This document shows positions 59,903-64,000 of a DNA stretch of 64,000 nt, one piece after another; the stretch's first letter is position 1; every line of letters starts with the position of its first letter. The position numbers and the translations under genes are program-made. The notes beneath the pieces are model-generated. The model searched no databases. It saw only the letters and a list, made by a program, of their open reading frames with translations, and had not been told where the DNA came from. Source of the stretch: Ectothiorhodospiraceae bacterium WFHF3C12 (GTDB taxonomy: Bacteria; Pseudomonadota; Gammaproteobacteria; Nitrococcales; Nitrococcaceae); assembly GCA_013519935.1 (NCBI GenBank), contig JACDUA010000007.1:1-64000 (forward strand), read 5' to 3'.

Positions 59903-60739
59903 TCATCCCGTCTTCAGGAATTCCACCGCGTGGGATATCACCGCATCGCTGCCGAGCATCTTGTTGTGGCCGCCGGTGTCGACGCTCACCAGCGTCCACC
60001 CGCTGAGCCTGGCGTTGGCGGTTGCGTCGGCCAGGGGGACGATCCGGTCATGCTTGTCGTGAATCAGCAGCCCCGGCGCATCCACGGCACGTAGCCCCTG
60101 ATCGACCCGGAAACGGCTGAGCGGCTCTTTCAACTCTGCGGAGATCATCTCCAGCATCCGGCCGAGCGATGCGGGCGCAAGGCCGCGGCTCTGTCCTTGT
60201 GCCATCGCGTAGTTAGCCGCCCCGATGGGCGTGCCCAGCAGAATCATTCTTCCCGGACGCAGTCCGTAACTCTCGGCCGCCAGCACGCTCATCGCGCCGC
60301 CGACGGAATGGGCGATGACCGCCTGTGGCTGACCGAAGACCCGGGACAGCGCCGAGATCGCCCGTGCCAGCAGCGGCAATGGTGCGTAGACGCCCTCGGC
60401 CTCCCCGTGCGCCGGCAGATCGGGCGCGACGACGCGAAACCCCGCCGCTAGCAGCGGCCGGACGAAGCCGCCCATCGCCCTGTGGTCGCGCTCCCAGCCA
60501 TGGATCAGAAAAACCGTGGGCCCCTCCCCGCGGGCCCAGGCCGGAACCGTGAGCGTGTCGACAGTGACCTCGTGGCGCGCGGAGCCATCGAACGCGCCCG
60601 TCCAGAGCTCGCGCTGCGGCAGCCGCCTGGGTTTGAGGAAACTGGCGGCGCCGACTCTGGCGAACGGGCCGGGCATCACGGTGGACATCAGGCGCACCAG
60701 GCCAATCTGCGCGCGGCTGGCGGTGTTCGGAATATTCAT
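59903..60739 (-). CDS. Alpha/beta hydrolase
   Basis: TVFLIHGWERDHRAM; AVIAHSVGGAMSVLAAES; terminal DTGGHNKML. Confidence 0.9.
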   Translation of the reverse strand: MNIPNTASRAQIGLVRLMSTVMPGPFARVGAASFLKPRRLPQRELWTGAFDGSARHEVTVDTLTVPAWARGEGPTVFLIHGWERDHRAMGGFVRPLLAAGFRVVAPDLPAHGEAEGVYAPLPLLARAISALSRVFGQPQAVIAHSVGGAMSVLAAESYGLRPGRMILLGTPIGAANYAMAQGQSRGLAPASLGRMLEMISAELKEPLSRFRVDQGLRAVDAPGLLIHDKHDRIVPLADATANARLSGWTLVSVDTGGHNKMLGSDAVISHAVEFLKTG

Positions 60740-60807
60740 TGGCGTTGCCCTCCTGCACGGAAGCAGACCGAGTCATGCGAGCGATTTTCGCCTCGGTGTC
60801 CCTGAAA

Positions 60808-60819
60808 GTGTATATACAC
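60808..60819. promoter_or_regulatory. Perfect palindrome GTGTATATACAC upstream of alpha/beta hydrolase
   Basis: 12-bp perfect palindrome about 70 bp upstream of hydrolase start. Confidence 0.55.
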
Positions 60820-61172
60820 ATTATGCTGCCGGCAAGCACTGGCTGCGCAGTACCCGCCGGCGGGACTGTCCCCAACGCTCCCGGCCTCCTGGTGCCGTGA
60901 CTATCGGCGGTCGAACGGAGCAGGCGAACGGGCCGGCGGGGTGAGGCGGCGCTGAATGTGGCCCATGTCGCATCATCATTCGTGTGCATTTCATCGAACG
61001 GCGGTGCAGTGCGTTCGGCAATAGGTCAGGCATCCATGTCAGGCCGCGTCGCATGATTTTTGTTCAAGCGAGAAGTGCAAATTCACCGTTTGAGCCCGGG
61101 CTCAAGGCGCAGCACGATCCGCCTGACGGGCCGACCACGGCCGGCAACGTGAATACCTGGGAGGAAGGCACA

Positions 61173-61964
61173 GTGAGCTCACCGATCAATTGCGAGATTC
61201 AGGGGGATTTGGCGATCCTGACGCTCAACCGGCCGGAGAAACTGAACGCCCTGAATTACGCGCTGCTCGACAGGTTTCTGGAACTGCTGGACGAGTTGGA
61301 GGCTGACGATGCGGTTCGGGCGCTGGTGGTCACCGGAGCGGGTGAGCGAGCCTTCAGCGCGGGCGCGGACATAGCCGAGTTCGCTGACAGCGTTCACCGG
61401 GGCGTGGGCGTGGCGTTGCGCGAGTTCTGCCGCCGGGGCCAGAACGTCACCCGACGCCTGGAGGACTATCCGAAGCCGATTATCGCCGCCGTCAATGGGC
61501 TCGCCTGGGGTGGCGGGTGCGAGATAACGGAGGCAATGGCGCTTACCGTGGCCGCAGAGAATGCACAGTTCTGCAAGTCGGAGATCCGGCTCGGGCTCAT
61601 ACCCGATTTCGGCGGGACTCAGCGGCTGCCGCGCATCGTTGGCAGAAAGCGTGCGCTCGAGATGATTCTCTCCGGCGAGCCCGTCTCGGCGAAGCGCGCG
61701 CACGAGCTGTGTCTCGTCAATCGCCTGGCACCGGTCGGCGAAGCCGTAACGGTCGCCCTCGAAATGGCGCGCGAGATCACCCGCTATTCGGCCGTGGCCG
61801 TAGAAGCGGCACTGACCAGTGTGAATCGCGGCATCAACGTATCCATCGACGAGGGCCTTGCCATGGAGCGGGCGCAGTTCGCGCGAACCGCCGCGACGGA
61901 GGACATTCGCGAGGGCATCAGTGCGTTCCTGGATCGCCGGCCGGCACACTTCACGGGTCGCTAG
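61173..61964 (+). CDS. Enoyl-CoA hydratase/isomerase family protein
   Basis: ILTLNRPEKLNALNYALLD; AFSAGADIAEF; GLAWGGGCEITEAM; IRLGLIPDFGGTQRLPRIVG. Confidence 0.94.
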   Translation: MSSPINCEIQGDLAILTLNRPEKLNALNYALLDRFLELLDELEADDAVRALVVTGAGERAFSAGADIAEFADSVHRGVGVALREFCRRGQNVTRRLEDYPKPIIAAVNGLAWGGGCEITEAMALTVAAENAQFCKSEIRLGLIPDFGGTQRLPRIVGRKRALEMILSGEPVSAKRAHELCLVNRLAPVGEAVTVALEMAREITRYSAVAVEAALTSVNRGINVSIDEGLAMERAQFARTAATEDIREGISAFLDRRPAHFTGR

Positions 61965-62070
61965 GCCCAGCCGCCGGCACGCCGACGAACCCCAGGCAGT
62001 GCGGGGCCGGGAGAGTCGAGGCCGAGACTCCGGGCCGCTCGATCCCTGCAAGGTTTCGATCCACGCGTTC

Positions 62071-62082
62071 GTGTACGTACAC
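62071..62082. promoter_or_regulatory. Perfect palindrome GTGTACGTACAC upstream of LysR gene
   Basis: 12-bp perfect palindrome with same half-site as 60808-60819. Confidence 0.5.
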
Positions 62083-62209
62083 TAATCCGGAGTGATCATT
62101 CGCGGCCCTTCGGCGGGATTGCGGCGCCGCCAGGGTGTTGGAATGGCCCCGGGGTTTGGCGGCCGGCGCAAAGCTCCCGGCGCCCCGCCCGGGCAAGTCG
62201 GGGGAAAAC

Positions 62210-63118
62210 ATGAGCAAGTCCAGGGTACGTCTGCCTCCCCTAGACGGCGTTCGCGGATTCGTGGCCGTGGGGCGGCGCATGAGCGTGACGCTCGCCGCTC
62301 AGGACCTGTTTCTGACCCAGTCCGCGGTCAGCCGCAAGGTGCGCAATCTGGAACAGATCTTGGGCTGCCAGCTGCTGGTGCGGGGGCATCGCTCGGTGGA
62401 TCTCACCCCCGAGGGCGAGCAGCTGTTCCGTGTGGCCGACGCCGCTATAGCTCAGCTCGAAGACGTCCTCGCCAAGCTGGCCCGGGCGAAGGTACGCGAC
62501 GTGGTCACCGTCACTGCCAGCATCGGCGTGGCGGGTTTGTGGCTGCTGCCCCGCCTGGGTGGATTGCAGGCGACCATGCCGGGCGTGAACGTGCGGGTCA
62601 TGGCGGAGAACAGAACGGTGGACCTGCGTGGCGAGGGCGTGGACCTGGCGGTGCGCTACTGCGCGGAAAGGGATACACCCCCCGGAGCAGTTCGGCTATT
62701 CGGGGAGAGGACCGTGCCGGTCGTTCATCCCTCACTGGACGTCAGGGCCCTGGACGCGGACACCCTGCCGGAGTTGGTGCTGCTGGAGTTCGACGATCCC
62801 GGCCGGCCGTGGCTGCAATGGTCGGAGCAGCTCAATGCGGCGGGTCTCGGGGGCGTGGAGCCAAAGGGCATCGTGCGCTTCAACCAGTACGATCAGGTCA
62901 TCCACGCCGCCGTCGCCGGGCAGGGCGTCGCGCTCGGGCGGGAGGCGCTCATCGGTCCCATGATCGCGGATGGCCGGCTCTCGACATTGGCCTGGGATGG
63001 ACCAGCGGCGGCAACAGACCATGCCTACTGGCTCGTACAGGCCGACTCGCAGCCGCGGCGCGAGGTCGCCGCCGTGCGGGACTGGATTCTGCAGCAGGCC
63101 GCGGAGCCGGGAGTCTAG
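62210..63118 (+). CDS. LysR-family regulator (GcvA-like)
   Basis: MSVTLAAQDLFLTQSAVSRKVRNLEQILGCQLLVRGHRSVDLTPEGEQLF. Confidence 0.92.
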   Translation: MSKSRVRLPPLDGVRGFVAVGRRMSVTLAAQDLFLTQSAVSRKVRNLEQILGCQLLVRGHRSVDLTPEGEQLFRVADAAIAQLEDVLAKLARAKVRDVVTVTASIGVAGLWLLPRLGGLQATMPGVNVRVMAENRTVDLRGEGVDLAVRYCAERDTPPGAVRLFGERTVPVVHPSLDVRALDADTLPELVLLEFDDPGRPWLQWSEQLNAAGLGGVEPKGIVRFNQYDQVIHAAVAGQGVALGREALIGPMIADGRLSTLAWDGPAAATDHAYWLVQADSQPRREVAAVRDWILQQAAEPGV

Positions 63119-63176
63119 CCGTCGGGTCGCATTGCCGCCCATTCCAGCCACCGCGGGCGGCATAGTGGAGGCCACC

Positions 63177-63815
63177 ATGAACCGCGTCATTCCCGCCGAC
63201 AACGGCCACTTCGGGCCTGCGCCAGGCCTCGAAATCTGGTTCGACTTCGGCAGCAACTACAGCTACCTGAGCGTGCTCCGGATCGAGGAGGCGGCGCGCG
63301 CCACGGGCGTTAATGTGGAGTGGCGGCCGTTTCTGCTGGGGCCGGTCTTCCGGGACCTGGGATGGAGTACGTCGCCGTTGCTGGCCCACGATGCAAAGGC
63401 GCGTTACGTCTGGCGCGACATGGAGCGCCAGGCCGCCAGGCATAACCTGCCCTGGACCAGGCCTTCCCGTTTTCCCCGCAGCTCCGTATTGCCCGCCCGC
63501 GTGGCCCTCATCGGCGCTGACCAGTGGTGGGCCGGCGACTTCTGCCGGCGCGTCATGCGGCAGAACTTCGTCGAGGACAGGGACATCGACAGTCCCGAAC
63601 CGGTCAGTGAGGCGTTGGAGGGGCTGGGGCTGGACTCCGCCCGGATTCTCGCGGAGGCGAACTCGGCGGACGTCAAGGCGCGCTTGCAGGCCCGGACTGA
63701 AGAAGCCCAGCGTCGCGGTGTGTTCGGCGCGCCGACGTTTTTCTGTGGTCCCGAGATGTTCTGGGGCAACGACCGGCTGGATGAAGCGATGGAATGGGCC
63801 GCTGCATCGACCTGA
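63177..63815 (+). CDS. DsbA-fold 2-hydroxychromene-2-carboxylate isomerase family protein
   Basis: IWFDFGSNYSYLSVLRIEEAARATGVNVEWRPFLLGPVF...GVFGAPTFFCGPEMFWGNDRLDEAMEW. Confidence 0.92.
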   Translation: MNRVIPADNGHFGPAPGLEIWFDFGSNYSYLSVLRIEEAARATGVNVEWRPFLLGPVFRDLGWSTSPLLAHDAKARYVWRDMERQAARHNLPWTRPSRFPRSSVLPARVALIGADQWWAGDFCRRVMRQNFVEDRDIDSPEPVSEALEGLGLDSARILAEANSADVKARLQARTEEAQRRGVFGAPTFFCGPEMFWGNDRLDEAMEWAAAST

Positions 63816-64000
63816 TCTTTACAGGTGTCTGTCTTGAGTTTGTAGAGGGAGATGCCCGCCCGAGTCGGCACGAGCGTCCACCCCCGAAGCCTCGGGCGTA
63901 CTCGCACTCCAGGGCCCGCCAGGCGAACTCGCGCGGATGGCCGACCGCGCGGGCAGGACAGATCAATCTGCCATTGAGCTTGACATGAGACCTAACCTGG

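Noticed and set aside
60984-61172. N-terminal extension of the enoyl-CoA hydratase ORF
   Set aside because: Extension MHFIERRCSAFGNRSG... has no crotonase features; a GTG at 61173 after GGGAGGAAGG fits better as start.
63816-64000. Overlapping short ORFs at the window end
   Set aside because: No recognisable product; likely intergenic or the edge of a feature outside the window.

Overview
High-GC (about 65-70%) gammaproteobacterial chromosomal DNA, densely coding on both strands. The gene style suggests a halophilic Ectothiorhodospiraceae-like organism, but that is only a guess. No rRNA, tRNA, CRISPR array, prophage or classical IS was recognised.

Main blocks in order:
- The end of a [NiFe]-hydrogenase maturation operon (hypF partial, hypC, hypD, hypE).
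- Tandem Slp-family lipoproteins.
- An SDR/GNAT pair and a diiron ferritin-like protein.
- A hybrid histidine kinase with an OmpR-type response regulator.
- A GntR-controlled fadI/fadJ beta-oxidation pair, whose thiolase carries a histone-H1-like N-terminal tail.
- Dodecin; a methyltransferase with a DUF2189 protein; CPBP proteases; a DUF3565-YdcF fusion; a palindrome-controlled ArsR/DUF2892 divergon; SlyD; two PilZ proteins.
- A lone RAYT (REP-associated tyrosine transposase) that appears to lack the expected catalytic Tyr.
- crcB, uppP, corA, an NlpC/P60 protein and metH.
- A lipid kinase next to an amidoligase + class-I glutamine amidotransferase operon.
- A large lipoprotein, an RND pump and a P2-type ATPase.
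- A Liv-type ABC transporter/ALDH/aspartate dehydrogenase/RidA-like/FAH catabolic cluster.
- A MarR/hydrolase/enoyl-CoA hydratase/LysR region with shared palindromes.

Several intergenic spaces hold REP/BIME-like palindromes. The most interesting leads are the amidoligase-GAT operon with a hydrophobic insertion, the H1-tailed thiolase, the RAYT plus dispersed REP-like elements, and the probable MarR regulon palindromes.
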